Under the pieces are notes generated by a model. The model worked only from the letters and a program-made list of their open reading frames with translations, was not told where the DNA came from and did no database searches. A program made the position numbers and the translations under genes. A stretch of DNA of 64,000 nt from LMUY01 sp964242215 (GTDB taxonomy: Bacteria; Pseudomonadota; Alphaproteobacteria; Acetobacterales; Acetobacteraceae). The stretch is from positions 69,342 to 133,341 of the forward strand of contig CAXTCJ010000002.1 of NCBI GenBank assembly GCA_964242215.1, in the 5' to 3' direction. Within the stretch, counting starts at the first letter, position 1, and each line of letters begins with the position of its first letter. This document shows, in pieces, positions 9,857-17,412 of this stretch.

Positions 9857-10201
9857 TCACAGCCCGAGTTCCTCCAAGCTGATGGTGTAGCTCTGATACG
9901 TCGCGCCACGGACGCGGGCGAACTCGTCTCCCTTCTCGCTAATCCCCCATACGCCACGCGGGCCACGGTTCATCCATCCCTGGTCGACCAGGCGACGGCG
10001 CGCGAACCGGCAAAGGTTCTCGAAGGCGTTCTCCCTGTCGACACCCGGGCGGACGAGGTTCTTCTGCTGTGTCGTCAGTTCCAGTAGGGCCGCAAGCTCC
10101 TGATAGGCTCTTTGGATCGGCATGGACCGACTCTGGTGGAGCAGACGCAGGAGTTGCCACTCGACCATCGGCTGCGGCGGCAGGGTGACAGGTCCGTCCA
10201 T
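9857..10201 (-). CDS. Small winged-helix protein resembling the Mrr N-terminal domain
   Basis: A 114-aa product from the ATG at 10201. Its pattern is like the Mrr_N winged helix at the front of Mrr restriction enzymes: an N-terminal helix, a middle region with an FENLCRFARRRLVDQGW recognition-type helix, then GPRGVWGISEKG as the wing and a C-terminal TYQSYTISLEELGL. No nuclease domain follows, so it is either a stand-alone DNA-binding protein or a truncated Mrr. The open frame extends to 11347 only as antisense to the ATP-grasp gene. Confidence 0.55.
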   Translation of the reverse strand: MDGPVTLPPQPMVEWQLLRLLHQSRSMPIQRAYQELAALLELTTQQKNLVRPGVDRENAFENLCRFARRRLVDQGWMNRGPRGVWGISEKGDEFARVRGATYQSYTISLEELGL

Positions 10202-10681
10202 CCCGGAACCGTAATCAAGGATGCTCCCCGTCCGCAACGCCGTCAGTAGCGGATCTCCGGACCCGCCAGCGCGACCCTTCTCCCCGGCCTGTCCTCCGCC
10301 AGCACCACGCTTCCGGCTCCCCTTGTGCAGACAACGCATTTTAACCGCCTGTTGACCTCGCCGAGGCGGCGTGGCGCAAGTCCTGGCAGAGCCTGATGGC
10401 CAGGGCGCTCGGTCCGCCCCGGCCGGGCGTGGGCCGTTCTGTGGAATCGCCTGGTGCGTTACTGGATCGCCGGGGCGGCCACGCTTCCCGCTTGGGTGCT
10501 GGTCGCGCTCCCGGCCGTGCTCGCCACCAGGAAGGAGGAGATTGCCAACCATCATCGTGTCGGCACACTCGCCGTCCGGCGGAAATCCAAGAACCTCCGG
10601 CGTTTGGCGTGGCTTCAGAAAACGTCGTCCGTTCGCACCGCAGGCCGCTAGGACCAGTGACAGACAACCCGGAGGTCCGTC
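10202..10681. other. 480-bp gap without a convincing gene
   Basis: A plus-strand frame at 10454-10651 starts with GTG and has one hydrophobic stretch followed by a basic tail, but it lacks a ribosome binding site. I regard the stretch as promoter region and debris. The last bases hold a GGAGG used by the ATP-grasp gene. Confidence 0.4.
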
Positions 10682-11860
10682 ATGTCCGCATCCGTTATCG
10701 TAGTGGCTCCACCCCCAGACCGGGCGTCGCTCGATGCCGTGCCGTGGGTCGATGTGGCCGGCAATATTCGCGCGGCATTGTTCGCCGGCAAACGCTTCAC
10801 GACCATGATGCGGGAGATTATGGCCCTCCGCAGCGGTCCCGGTCAGCTGACCATTGCCGAGTATTTCTACTATCGGCTCTGGGACACTTCCCTCTCCCTG
10901 GAGGAGAAAACCCAATACGTCGGTAAGAGGGCGCTGCACGGAATCCACGTGGCCTGCAATGACCACGCCTGGTACGGCGTGACCCAGGACAAGCTGTTGT
11001 TCCATGCGGCAGCGACGGGCGCCGGCCTGCCGGTGCCCGAGCTGCTGGCCGTTGTTCATTCGAGCCGGGATGCTGCTGGCAAGCCCGCCCTGGTGACAAC
11101 CGAGGCGACCGTGAGCGTGCTTCGCGATCCGGCCCTCTACCCGTTCTTCGCCAAGCCGATCGCCGGGACGTACAGCTTGGGCGCGATCAGTGCCGACCGC
11201 TTGGACGCACGGGACAAGGTCTACCTTGCTGACGGTTCGGACCGGAGCACTGCCGCTCTTGCGGCCGACTTGACCGCCGACAAGGACGGCATGCTCATCC
11301 AACGGCGACTGCGGCCGGCGGCGAGTATCGCACGAGACTTCGGCCATCGCCTCTGGTCGATTCGGCTACTCGTCCTCCTAACGGAGGACGGGCCAGAGAT
11401 CACACGTGCCGTTGCTAAAGTTCCGGCTCGTGGCAACGTGGCCGACAATTTTTGGCGTCCCGGCAATATGATTGCTGCCCTGAACCTGGAGACCGGCACG
11501 ATCGAGCGGGTGGTGCGGGGAACCGGCATGGAAATGGAGGTCGATTTCGATCATCCAGAGACGGGCAAGCGGATGGTAGGAACCGATTTGCCGGACTGGG
11601 CTGAACTGCTCGATGTCGTGCAGCGTGCGGCCAAAACCTTTCCCGGGGTGCGGACGCAGTCCTGGGACGTGGCCCTGACGGATGGCGGCCCGGTGCTGCT
11701 TGAGGTGAACTGGGGTGGTGATCTCAATCTGGCTCAGCTCGCCTATGGACGTGGCGTGCTGGACGAGCGGTATGCGGCACACTTGCACGCAAACGCCTAT
11801 CAGAAGGGTAAGGCGCAGCGGCGGCTTGCCCGCCTGCGCGAAGCAGTGCGGCGCGATTAG
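10682..11860 (+). CDS. ATP-grasp family protein, sugar-transfer-associated type
   Basis: A 392-aa protein preceded by CGGAGGTCC eight bases before its ATG. The layout fits the 'sugar-transfer associated ATP-grasp' family: a helical N terminus, FFAKPIAGTYSLG as the ATP-binding Lys strand and loop, MLIQRRLRP as the hinge strand, an IARDFGHRLWSIRLLVLL segment, and LLEVNWGGDLNLAQ with the Glu and Asn metal ligands near the end. Such proteins join a carboxylate to an amine or another nucleophile. The substrate cannot be read from the sequence, and no biosynthetic neighbours are present; it stands alone. Confidence 0.75.
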   Translation: MSASVIVVAPPPDRASLDAVPWVDVAGNIRAALFAGKRFTTMMREIMALRSGPGQLTIAEYFYYRLWDTSLSLEEKTQYVGKRALHGIHVACNDHAWYGVTQDKLLFHAAATGAGLPVPELLAVVHSSRDAAGKPALVTTEATVSVLRDPALYPFFAKPIAGTYSLGAISADRLDARDKVYLADGSDRSTAALAADLTADKDGMLIQRRLRPAASIARDFGHRLWSIRLLVLLTEDGPEITRAVAKVPARGNVADNFWRPGNMIAALNLETGTIERVVRGTGMEMEVDFDHPETGKRMVGTDLPDWAELLDVVQRAAKTFPGVRTQSWDVALTDGGPVLLEVNWGGDLNLAQLAYGRGVLDERYAAHLHANAYQKGKAQRRLARLREAVRRD

Positions 11861-11880
11861 ACGACCTCCGCAATAAGTTG

Positions 11881-11908
11881 TTTGTTATCAATGATTTAGT
11901 TTGTTATC
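11881..11908 (+). promoter_or_regulatory. Direct repeat TTTGTTATC upstream of the 189-aa gene
   Basis: Two exact copies of TTTGTTATC start at 11881 and 11900, 19 bp apart, in an AT-rich patch of otherwise GC-rich DNA 45-70 bp before the start codon. One copy could be a -35 region and the pair an operator. Confidence 0.4.
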
Positions 11909-11953
11909 GTCTCAGTCAGCGCGTAATGTGCCCCCAAGATGAGGAGATGAAAG

Positions 11954-12523
11954 ATGCGGATCGAATTGGTGGCTGGCACAAGCAATGTGGTCCGGTTTCC
12001 GGTCGAGCGTCGTGCTAATCCGACGCTTGATCTTCTGCGTGACATTGCCCCAGACGTTCGCGAAGTGCTGCAGCTGGTCGAGAGTTTCGACCTGGCCTAT
12101 CCGGGCCATGACGTCCGGCATGTGGCCGACGCCGAAATGGCTGACTTCGTTCTGAACCATGTCAGACCGGAACCAGGGCTTGAGCGCCGGGCCGAACTGG
12201 ACGGGCTGTTGGAACCGATGGTGGTGCGCGGCGTCGAGGCGTGCCGGGCTGCGCATGACGCAGCTCTGGTGGCGAGCGAGGCGCAGCAGCGCGTGGTTGC
12301 TGCCCAGACTGACGGTGGTTACTGGCTGTCACCGATGGAGGAGCGGGCTGAGCGCTTGACGACAGAAGCGGCGCGCTTGCTGGTCGAGGCGCATCTGCGG
12401 GCCGAAGAGGCCGAAGGCACGGCACGGGCGATTGGGATCGCCCTGCGGGGTGAGACGTGGGCGCCGTTCGATCTGCAGGCAGCGGCCGACGCGTTGTTCT
12501 TTGCGGATCGCAGGTCAGCCTGA
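11954..12523 (+). CDS. Unrecognised 189-aa protein
   Basis: Starts at an ATG preceded by GATGAGGAGATGAAAG, a good ribosome binding site. The product is acidic and mostly helical, with a long Ala/Glu-rich coiled-coil-like stretch at about 110-165. No domain is recognised. It sits between the ATP-grasp gene and the SRAP gene and may be transcribed with the latter (36 bp apart). Confidence 0.6.
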   Translation: MRIELVAGTSNVVRFPVERRANPTLDLLRDIAPDVREVLQLVESFDLAYPGHDVRHVADAEMADFVLNHVRPEPGLERRAELDGLLEPMVVRGVEACRAAHDAALVASEAQQRVVAAQTDGGYWLSPMEERAERLTTEAARLLVEAHLRAEEAEGTARAIGIALRGETWAPFDLQAAADALFFADRRSA

Positions 12524-12559
12524 TGGTGTCCAGATGATGCTGGCGAACGACGGCCACTG

Positions 12560-13279
12560 ATGTGTGGCCGGTTCCCCAGCACTCTGCCGCCGGAGCTGGT
12601 TGCACGGCTGTTCGCGACCCGCAACGCGTTGCCGAATCTCGGGCCGAACTGGAACACTGCGCCGACCCAGGAGGCGCTGGTCGTGCGGCGACATCCCGAG
12701 ACAGCGGAGCGCCACCTTGACGCATTGAAGTGGGGGCTGCTGCCGAGTTGGACCAAGGATCCGGTTCACGCAAAGCGGCCGATCAACGCTCGCGCCGAAA
12801 CGGTGTCCAAACTCCCAACGTTTCGGGGCGCCTTCGCCAAGCGGCGGGCAATCGTGGTGATCGAGGCGTTCTAAGAGTGGCGACGACCGGAAGGACAGCC
12901 GAAGCAGCCATTCGCAATCGCGCGGGGCGACGGCTCGCCGCTTGCCCTGGCTGGGTTGTGGGAAGGATTTAAGGGGGCGACCGGAGAGATAACGCGGACG
13001 TTCTGCATCGTCACCACGTCAAGCAATCGGCTTATGGAAACGGTGCATGATCGGATGCCCGTCGTGTTGCAGCCAGCCGACTGGCCGTTGTGGCTGGGAG
13101 AGGCCGAAGGCGATCCCGCCACGCTTCTCCGGCCGGCGGACGAGGACGTGTTGAGATTATGGCCGATCAGCACAGCGGTGAACGCCGTTCGCAACAACGG
13201 ACCCGACCTGCTGGCACCACTCCAAACGATCGAAGCGCCGCTCCCTAGCGATGCACCACCTGGTGCTAACTCCGCCTAG
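12560..13279 (+). pseudogene. SRAP (YedK/HMCES-type) abasic-site DNA-crosslinking protein with one in-frame stop
   Basis: The reading begins MCGRF, giving the catalytic Cys2 of the SRAP family after Met removal. NTAPTQ, the WGLLPSW loop and KRPINARAETV follow, all family signatures. The frame is stopped by TAA at 12872-12874 exactly where the family has Tyr in its FYEW motif, and then runs on in the same frame with EWRRPEGQ, LAGLWEGF, CIVTTSSN and HDRMPVVL, where the catalytic His lies. No other defect is seen in 239 codons. SRAP proteins shield abasic sites in single-stranded DNA. With this stop only 104 residues would be made, without the active-site Glu/His region. Confidence 0.85.
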
Positions 13280-13280
13280 T

Positions 13281-14234
13281 TTAGGGGCTTGGGTCTCGGC
13301 TGGGGCGATAGTCGGCCGACCGTTTCCCAGGGGCAGGTTCGGTGCTAGGCTTTGAGTCAGGGTTTGATGGATGCGGCGGTGCGGGGTGCGGCGCAAGATG
13401 CGTCCGCTCCGCGATCGACGTGTGCTGTGCTGGCGCGCCGGAGCTATCGGTCGTCGTCTGCTGGCGCGAAAGTGCAGCCAGTGCCATTTCCGCGATACCT
13501 AGCCGCTTCCTGGTAGGCTGTCCGGTCGGGCTATCGGTTGCTTGTGTGGACTCTTGCAGCGCCGGTGCCGTTTGCGTCAGACCTTCACGGATGATGGCCT
13601 CCAGCGACGCGCCTGGGGTGCGTCGAAGGGCCGGCAGTGCCAGCGAGGCTTCGAACTCCGCTCGGTCGTTGGTCTCCATGCCGCGTTGCGGCGTGAGACC
13701 CGGAAAAGCGCGTTCTAGGACGGCGATATCGCGTGCCACATATAGCCGGTTGCGTTCCGCGGCGTCGACGCTGCTTGATGTCCAATTGAGGTCGTAGCCG
13801 GCTTCCTGCGCGAGTGAGCGCGTTAGCTCCCGCAGCGTACGGCTGTTCCCTTCATGGAACGAGTGGACGTGATCAAGGTCGCCATAGAGCCGCGCCATAC
13901 GCGAAGCGAAGGCATCAGGCGGCAGGCCGGAAATGCCGGCCGGCCCGCCAAGGTCACGTAGGATGGTTGCTGCGCGTTGCTCGATGGCATCGTGCGCGTA
14001 ATGGACTTCATGGACGCTGACCTGACCCTCCAGCGCGCGAAACTTGCTCCAGCCGGAGGTGTCGCTGCGCATCTCGCCCGGACGATGGTGTGGAAGGTCC
14101 TGGAAGATATAGGCATGGACCGCCTTGAGGTGGTCCACGTCGAACTTGCCCTTGATCGGGTTCTCCGCGAGCTCGGCGATGCGGTTGGCGGTAAGTGCGC
14201 CTTCGCGCCGTTCGACGGCAGGATCCGCCGCCAT
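13281..14234 (-). CDS. Fic-domain AMP-transferase toxin
   Basis: A 317-aa protein with an N-terminal Fic fold: KFDVDHLKAVHAYIFQDL, then GEMRS, and the catalytic loop HSFHEGNSRTLR at about 124-135, matching HxFx(D/E)GNGRxxR except that the second Gly is Ser. The residues after about 210 are Pro/Ser/Thr-rich and probably disordered. Its ATG follows directly on the TAA of the VbhA-like antitoxin (TAAATG), so the two are translationally coupled. Fic toxins of this class AMPylate targets such as topoisomerase subunits; the target here is unknown. Likely a plasmid addiction or stress module. Confidence 0.85.
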   Translation of the reverse strand: MAADPAVERREGALTANRIAELAENPIKGKFDVDHLKAVHAYIFQDLPHHRPGEMRSDTSGWSKFRALEGQVSVHEVHYAHDAIEQRAATILRDLGGPAGISGLPPDAFASRMARLYGDLDHVHSFHEGNSRTLRELTRSLAQEAGYDLNWTSSSVDAAERNRLYVARDIAVLERAFPGLTPQRGMETNDRAEFEASLALPALRRTPGASLEAIIREGLTQTAPALQESTQATDSPTGQPTRKRLGIAEMALAALSRQQTTTDSSGAPAQHTSIAERTHLAPHPAPPHPSNPDSKPSTEPAPGKRSADYRPSRDPSP

Positions 14235-14438
14235 TTAGCCCACGGCGTGCTTGATCGCGGCGGTCAACTCGGTCCGTGTCAGTTCACCGGCGACGTAGCG
14301 TTGGTTGAGTGCTTCGATGTCCGGATCGAGGGTGAAGCCCTCGAGGCGGACACTGCCACGAGCATAGTCGATCGCCTTCTGGCGGCGGCGGCGCTCGTCG
14401 TCCGAGATGATGTGGGCGGAGGGTGTAACCTGATCCAT
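14235..14438 (-). CDS. VbhA-like antitoxin of the Fic protein
   Basis: A 67-aa protein from the ATG at 14438, preceded by AAGGAGA. It carries the class I Fic inhibitor helix (S/T)xxxE(G/N) as SVRLEG, whose Glu would block ATP in the Fic active site, followed by the usual C-terminal three-helix tail with LNQRYVAGELTRTEL. Length and position match VbhA/VbhT pairs. A longer frame to 14543 adds residues without family support. Confidence 0.85.
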   Translation of the reverse strand: MDQVTPSAHIISDDERRRRQKAIDYARGSVRLEGFTLDPDIEALNQRYVAGELTRTELTAAIKHAVG

Positions 14439-14478
14439 CACGGTCTCCTTGATTGGCGCAGTATACACCGGGTGGTGG

Positions 14479-14763
14479 CTACTGTGGACGGCTTGGTGCT
14501 TTTTGAACGGGGATTTCCATGATTTCTGCTCCCTGATCATCAAGCAGCAGAAGGCTGCGCTCCCGGGCGACCACGGTTTCCGCCTCTACGATCTGTGTCT
14601 GACCATCAGGAAGCGTCACCCACCCGGTTCCAGTTTCCAGGGAATGGTCGTGGGCATTGGCGATGAGGTTAGCGGCATCGACAGCGGTCGCGGCCTCCAC
14701 CCTGAAGTCGGCGGAACCTTGCTGCGTCGTCCGTTCAACGAGCCTGACGGTGAAGATCGGCAT
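14479..14763 (-). CDS. Unrecognised 94-aa plasmid protein
   Basis: The product starts MPIFTVRLVERT at 14763. It has a beta-strand N terminus, an Ala-rich helix (AATAVDAANLIANAH) and two further strands, an arrangement like small DUF proteins on alphaproteobacterial plasmids. Its stop lies 40 bp before the antitoxin start on the same strand, so it may be the first gene of the Fic operon. An inverted repeat CAGCCAC/GTGGCTG lies just upstream at about 14783-14803. Confidence 0.55.
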   Translation of the reverse strand: MPIFTVRLVERTTQQGSADFRVEAATAVDAANLIANAHDHSLETGTGWVTLPDGQTQIVEAETVVARERSLLLLDDQGAEIMEIPVQKAPSRPQ

Positions 14764-14818
14764 TTGAGCGGTCTCCGGTTCAGCCACAGTGCATGTGGCT
14801 GCTCTGGGTTGTTGAGGG

Positions 14819-14838
14819 CCGCTTTTCTGAAAGCGGCA
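14819..14838. repeat. Hairpin upstream of the 94-aa gene
   Basis: GCCGCTTT and AAAGCGGC form an eight-base stem with a short TCTG loop. No T-run follows on either strand, so it is a possible terminator or operator without strong support. Confidence 0.35.
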
Positions 14839-15028
14839 TTGTGTAGGCGTTGTGTGCATCGTTGCTGTCCTCATGCTTGGTCTGGAACAGTTATTACTTT
14901 AGCGGTTTGGCACAAATGTACAAGGACCATCCTTGTCCCGCACCAGTGATTTTGATAAGCAAATCCTATGCTTCTATGCTTCGATGCGAACGACTTTTAC
15001 TTGTTCGCATCAGGCGCGTTGGCTCCCC

Positions 15029-15438
15029 TCAGTCGCCGTGTCCAGACGAGACGCGCGGCGTGAAGAGGGAGTGCGTGTCGGGGCCACTCGCGAGTGGGAT
15101 GACGAAGCGCGGCCGGCGAGTGGCGACATCGTCGCCGAGCGTCAGACGCGAACGGCGACGGAGTGCGGCGGCGGCGGAAATTGGTAGGGCAACGTCTGGA
15201 TTGGGCATGATGGCCGGGATGCGCCAGTCGCCGGCGACGTAGGCGCCTATGCGAAGAGCGCCGCGTTCAGCCATCTGCTGAACGGCGGTGGCAAACACCG
15301 TCGGCTCACCGTGGCGCCAGGAGACTGCGGCGCAGCTCTGTAACTCCGCAGGCGACATGGCCGGAACACCGTTTGTGCGAAGGCCAGTAGGATGCGTTGC
15401 TCCATGGCAATCACTGCGTCTACGGCGTTGCCGCTCAT
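15029..15438 (-). pseudogene. Unrecognised small protein, probably one frameshift
   Basis: An ATG at 15438 overlaps the stop of the 85-aa gene (ATGA) and opens MSGNAVDAVIAMEQRILL, which loses sense near 15360. The adjacent frame then continues with MSPAELQSCAAVSWRHGE to the stop at 15029. Joined, they give about 135 aa. Alternatively the second frame starts on its own ATG at 15358 (109 aa). No domain is recognised. Confidence 0.45.
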
Positions 15439-15692
15439 GGGGCGTACTCCTGGTTGTGACAGTCCGACCACCAGTCGGCCTGTCGATCGGCCGCTTCCGC
15501 CTCTCGCATCAGGGTGGCTTCCTGCTTGGCATTAAGGTGTCCAGCCGTGGCGGCGTTGCGCAGGTTTGTCGCTGCAGTGCGCCACTGGCGAATGGCATCG
15601 ATCACGCCGGCCTCCGAGAGGCGTTGGATAGTCGACTCCATAAAGGGCTCCGGAATCAGTGCGGCCCGCGCGGCGAAGCCGGGCGAGCGCAC
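15435..15692 (-). CDS. Unrecognised 85-aa protein
   Basis: A helical, acidic small protein (ESTIQRLSEAGVIDAIRQ, EATLMREAEAADRQADWW). Its stop overlaps the start of the next frame by four bases, typical of an operon. Two in-frame ATG codons could serve (15692, or the internal one in PFMEST). Confidence 0.5.
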   Translation of the reverse strand: MRSPGFAARAALIPEPFMESTIQRLSEAGVIDAIRQWRTAATNLRNAATAGHLNAKQEATLMREAEAADRQADWWSDCHNQEYAP

Positions 15693-15718
15693 AGAGGGAT
15701 GAGAATGGGCCAGAATGC

Positions 15719-15751
15719 AGCGCGGCGCCCTGGCTGTTGCCGGACGCCGCG
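15719..15751 (-). terminator. Strong hairpin between small genes
   Basis: GCGCGGCG and CGCCGCGC form an eight-base GC stem with a 17-base loop between the small membrane gene and the 85-aa gene. There is no clear T-run, so it may act as a processing or pause site rather than a terminator. Confidence 0.4.
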
Positions 15752-15832
15752 CATGATGCCTGGGTGACTAGGTTTCCGGCGTCAGCCCGTCGGCCAGACG
15801 GTCGGGTCGGCTGAGGAACCGGCCAACGATGG

Positions 15833-15944
15833 TTATTTCAGACGTGGGAGACCGATCCAGCGGGTCTCGATGTAGATGCCAAGCCAAACCACGGCAACGA
15901 AAGGGCCGCCAACGATGACAAGGTTCGTCAGTAATTCACCCATG
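15833..15944 (-). pseudogene. Tiny membrane protein gene with a homopolymer frameshift
   Basis: From the ATG at 15944 (after GGAGGACG) the frame reads MGELLTNLVIVGGPF. After one base is dropped in the AAAA run near 15900-15903 it continues VAVVWLGIYIETRWIG and stops at 15833, a convincing 36-aa single-pass membrane protein. As given, the frame runs instead into basic nonsense to about 15774. It overlaps the preceding gene by nine bases. Confidence 0.4.
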
Positions 15945-16205
15945 ATCGTCCTCCTTCCTGCTTACAACCGGCAGCACACCATAACCCATAAGATGCCAGG
16001 CAATCAGTTCAATTATGGCAGCGGACGCGCCGCCGCCCATTTTGGCAAGAACGCTCGGCCTGAAGCCTGAGTTGAAGATGGGGGCGACGATCGCCGCCGC
16101 CAGCATCCCGATCGCGATCAGCTGGGCCCCTCCAGCCAGCATCTTGAAGCGTTCGGCCTGCACGGCTGGGCTGTCGGTTCGGCCAAGGACGTAACGCAAC
16201 ACCAT
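15936..16205 (-). CDS. Small membrane protein, about 89 aa
   Basis: Two hydrophobic segments (AQLIAIGMLAAAIVAPIF and AAIIELIAWHLMGYGVLPVV) follow a short basic N terminus. It lies just downstream of ssb on the same strand and is followed by another tiny membrane ORF, an arrangement that suggests plasmid maintenance or transfer accessory roles, but no family is recognised. Start taken at the second Met (16205). Confidence 0.55.
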   Translation of the reverse strand: MVLRYVLGRTDSPAVQAERFKMLAGGAQLIAIGMLAAAIVAPIFNSGFRPSVLAKMGGGASAAIIELIAWHLMGYGVLPVVSRKEDDHG

Positions 16206-16289
16206 CAAAAGCTCTCCCGTGATGCTGTGGTTGAATGGCGGTGGCCGGCCATCCTGCTGGGACGGCCGGCTGTGACGATCGATTGGCCG

Positions 16290-16769
16290 TTACTGCCAGC
16301 ACGCGGCGAACGGAATGTCCTCGTCCATGCCTCCGCCACCCAGGCCGCCGCCTGCAGCACCGGCCATGGCCGGTTCACGGCGGCGCTGTGCCGGACGGGT
16401 CTCCTCACCATTGCCGCGCGCGTCGCCAAGCAAGGTCAACTCGCCGCGGAACCGCGCTAGCACAACCTCGGTGCTGTAGCGCTCGACCCCGGCATTGTCG
16501 GTCCATTTGCGGGTCTGCAGCGCTCCCTCGAGGTGGACCATGCTGCCCTTGACAAGGAACCGCTCGGCGACGCCCGCGATCTGCTCGTTGAAGATGACGA
16601 CGCGATGCCACTCGGTGCGCTCCTGGCGCTCGCCGGATGCCTTGTCGGTCCATTGGTCACTTGTCGCGAGGCTGAAGCTCACGATCTTACCGCCCGCCTG
16701 GGTGTTGCGGACCTCCGGGTCCTTGCCCAAACGCCCAATCAAAATCACCTTGTTCACGCTACCGGCCAT
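16290..16769 (-). CDS. ssb: Single-stranded DNA-binding protein
   Basis: A 159-aa protein from the ATG at 16769. It opens with MAGSVNKVILIGRLGKDPEV, the SSB signature, followed by an OB fold with WHRVVIFNEQIAGVAERFLVKGS, EGALQTRKW and a Gly-rich linker. The tail MDEDIPFA matches the acidic IPF tip that recruits repair proteins, but five extra residues (AACWQ) follow, which is unusual because the tip is normally terminal. It coats ssDNA during plasmid replication and transfer. It is the first gene after leader copy a. Confidence 0.93.
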   Translation of the reverse strand: MAGSVNKVILIGRLGKDPEVRNTQAGGKIVSFSLATSDQWTDKASGERQERTEWHRVVIFNEQIAGVAERFLVKGSMVHLEGALQTRKWTDNAGVERYSTEVVLARFRGELTLLGDARGNGEETRPAQRRREPAMAGAAGGGLGGGGMDEDIPFAACWQ

Positions 16770-16861
16770 CGTCGTATTCCTCATCTCTCCTCAAAAGGCG
16801 GTTCGACCCAGTGTCGGCACGTCCTCTCGGGTGCGGCCCCTGGGAACCGGGCCGGCCCGCG

Positions 16862-16940
16862 GCGCAATGGCGCGCTCTTGGGCGCGGGACCAAAGCCACG
16901 CGCAAGCGTAGCGAGCATGGCGAGGACCCACCCGTTGCGG
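16862..16940 (-). ncRNA. Structured leader, copy a (ssb)
   Basis: In the transcript sense: GCAACGGGTGGGTCC, then a variable hairpin GCCATGC/GCGTGGC, then GGTCCCGCGC, loop CCAAGA, GCGC and CCATTGC. It shares GGGTGGGTCC and GGTCCCGCG with copies b and e, while stems two and three differ in sequence but still pair. It ends 93 nt before the ssb start. Confidence 0.6.
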
Positions 16941-17244
16941 CGCGTGACGGTTCGGTTCAGGCCGCAGCAAACCCGAGAGGACGTGTCGACACGGGGGGCT
17001 CCGACACACTTCTCCCCATCTCCTATTCACCATTTCAATTTATCTCAGCCCTTGCCTCTTCAGGCATCGGTCGGTCTGGGCGCTGGAAGGTCCCGGTGAA
17101 GTATCGACAGGACGTTTCGGTCTAAGTTTGGAGAGCCGTTGCCATTTAGAGCAGTGTCATCTGCGCGATTCCAGAGTTCTCGCAGACCAGGCCAGCCCTT
17201 GGTATTGTTTGAACGGAAATGGAAAGAGCCGAGCAGGGCTTGAG
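16941..17244. other. Upstream part of the ssb leader region; no gene seen
   Basis: The part near 17010-17050 is AT-richer than its surroundings and could hold the promoter that reads toward ssb. Short frames here have no family resemblance. Confidence 0.4.
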
Positions 17245-17412
17245 TCATCCCTCGGCCATGGCACGCCGATCTCGCTCAGCATGCACGTCGCATTCATGGC
17301 CTGACGGACGCACGCACCGTCGGCCGGCGCCGCGGCCGCAAGACGGGCAAGTGACTTCCGATGCAGGATCGCGGCTCCATCCCTCGCCGCAGTAGCCACA
17401 GAACACCGTCAT
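17245..17412 (-). CDS. 55-aa double zinc-ribbon protein
   Basis: The product opens MTVFCGYCGEGW and continues VTCPSCGRGAGRRCVRPSGHECDVHAERD. Two CxxC knuckles, then a Cys-Pro-Ser-Gly and HAER segment resemble a phage/plasmid zinc-binding mini-domain (CPxCxA..GxxC..PxG..H..R). The start overlaps the stop of the cytosine methyltransferase by four bases, so it is translated with it. It is too short for common gene finders. Confidence 0.6.
   Translation of the reverse strand: MTVFCGYCGEGWSRDPASEVTCPSCGRGAGRRCVRPSGHECDVHAERDRRAMAEG

Noticed and set aside
10202..11347. A 496-aa version of the Mrr-N-like protein starting at 11347
   Set aside because: The added N-terminal part is antisense to the ATP-grasp gene and has no protein-like pattern; the ATG at 10201 fits the domain.
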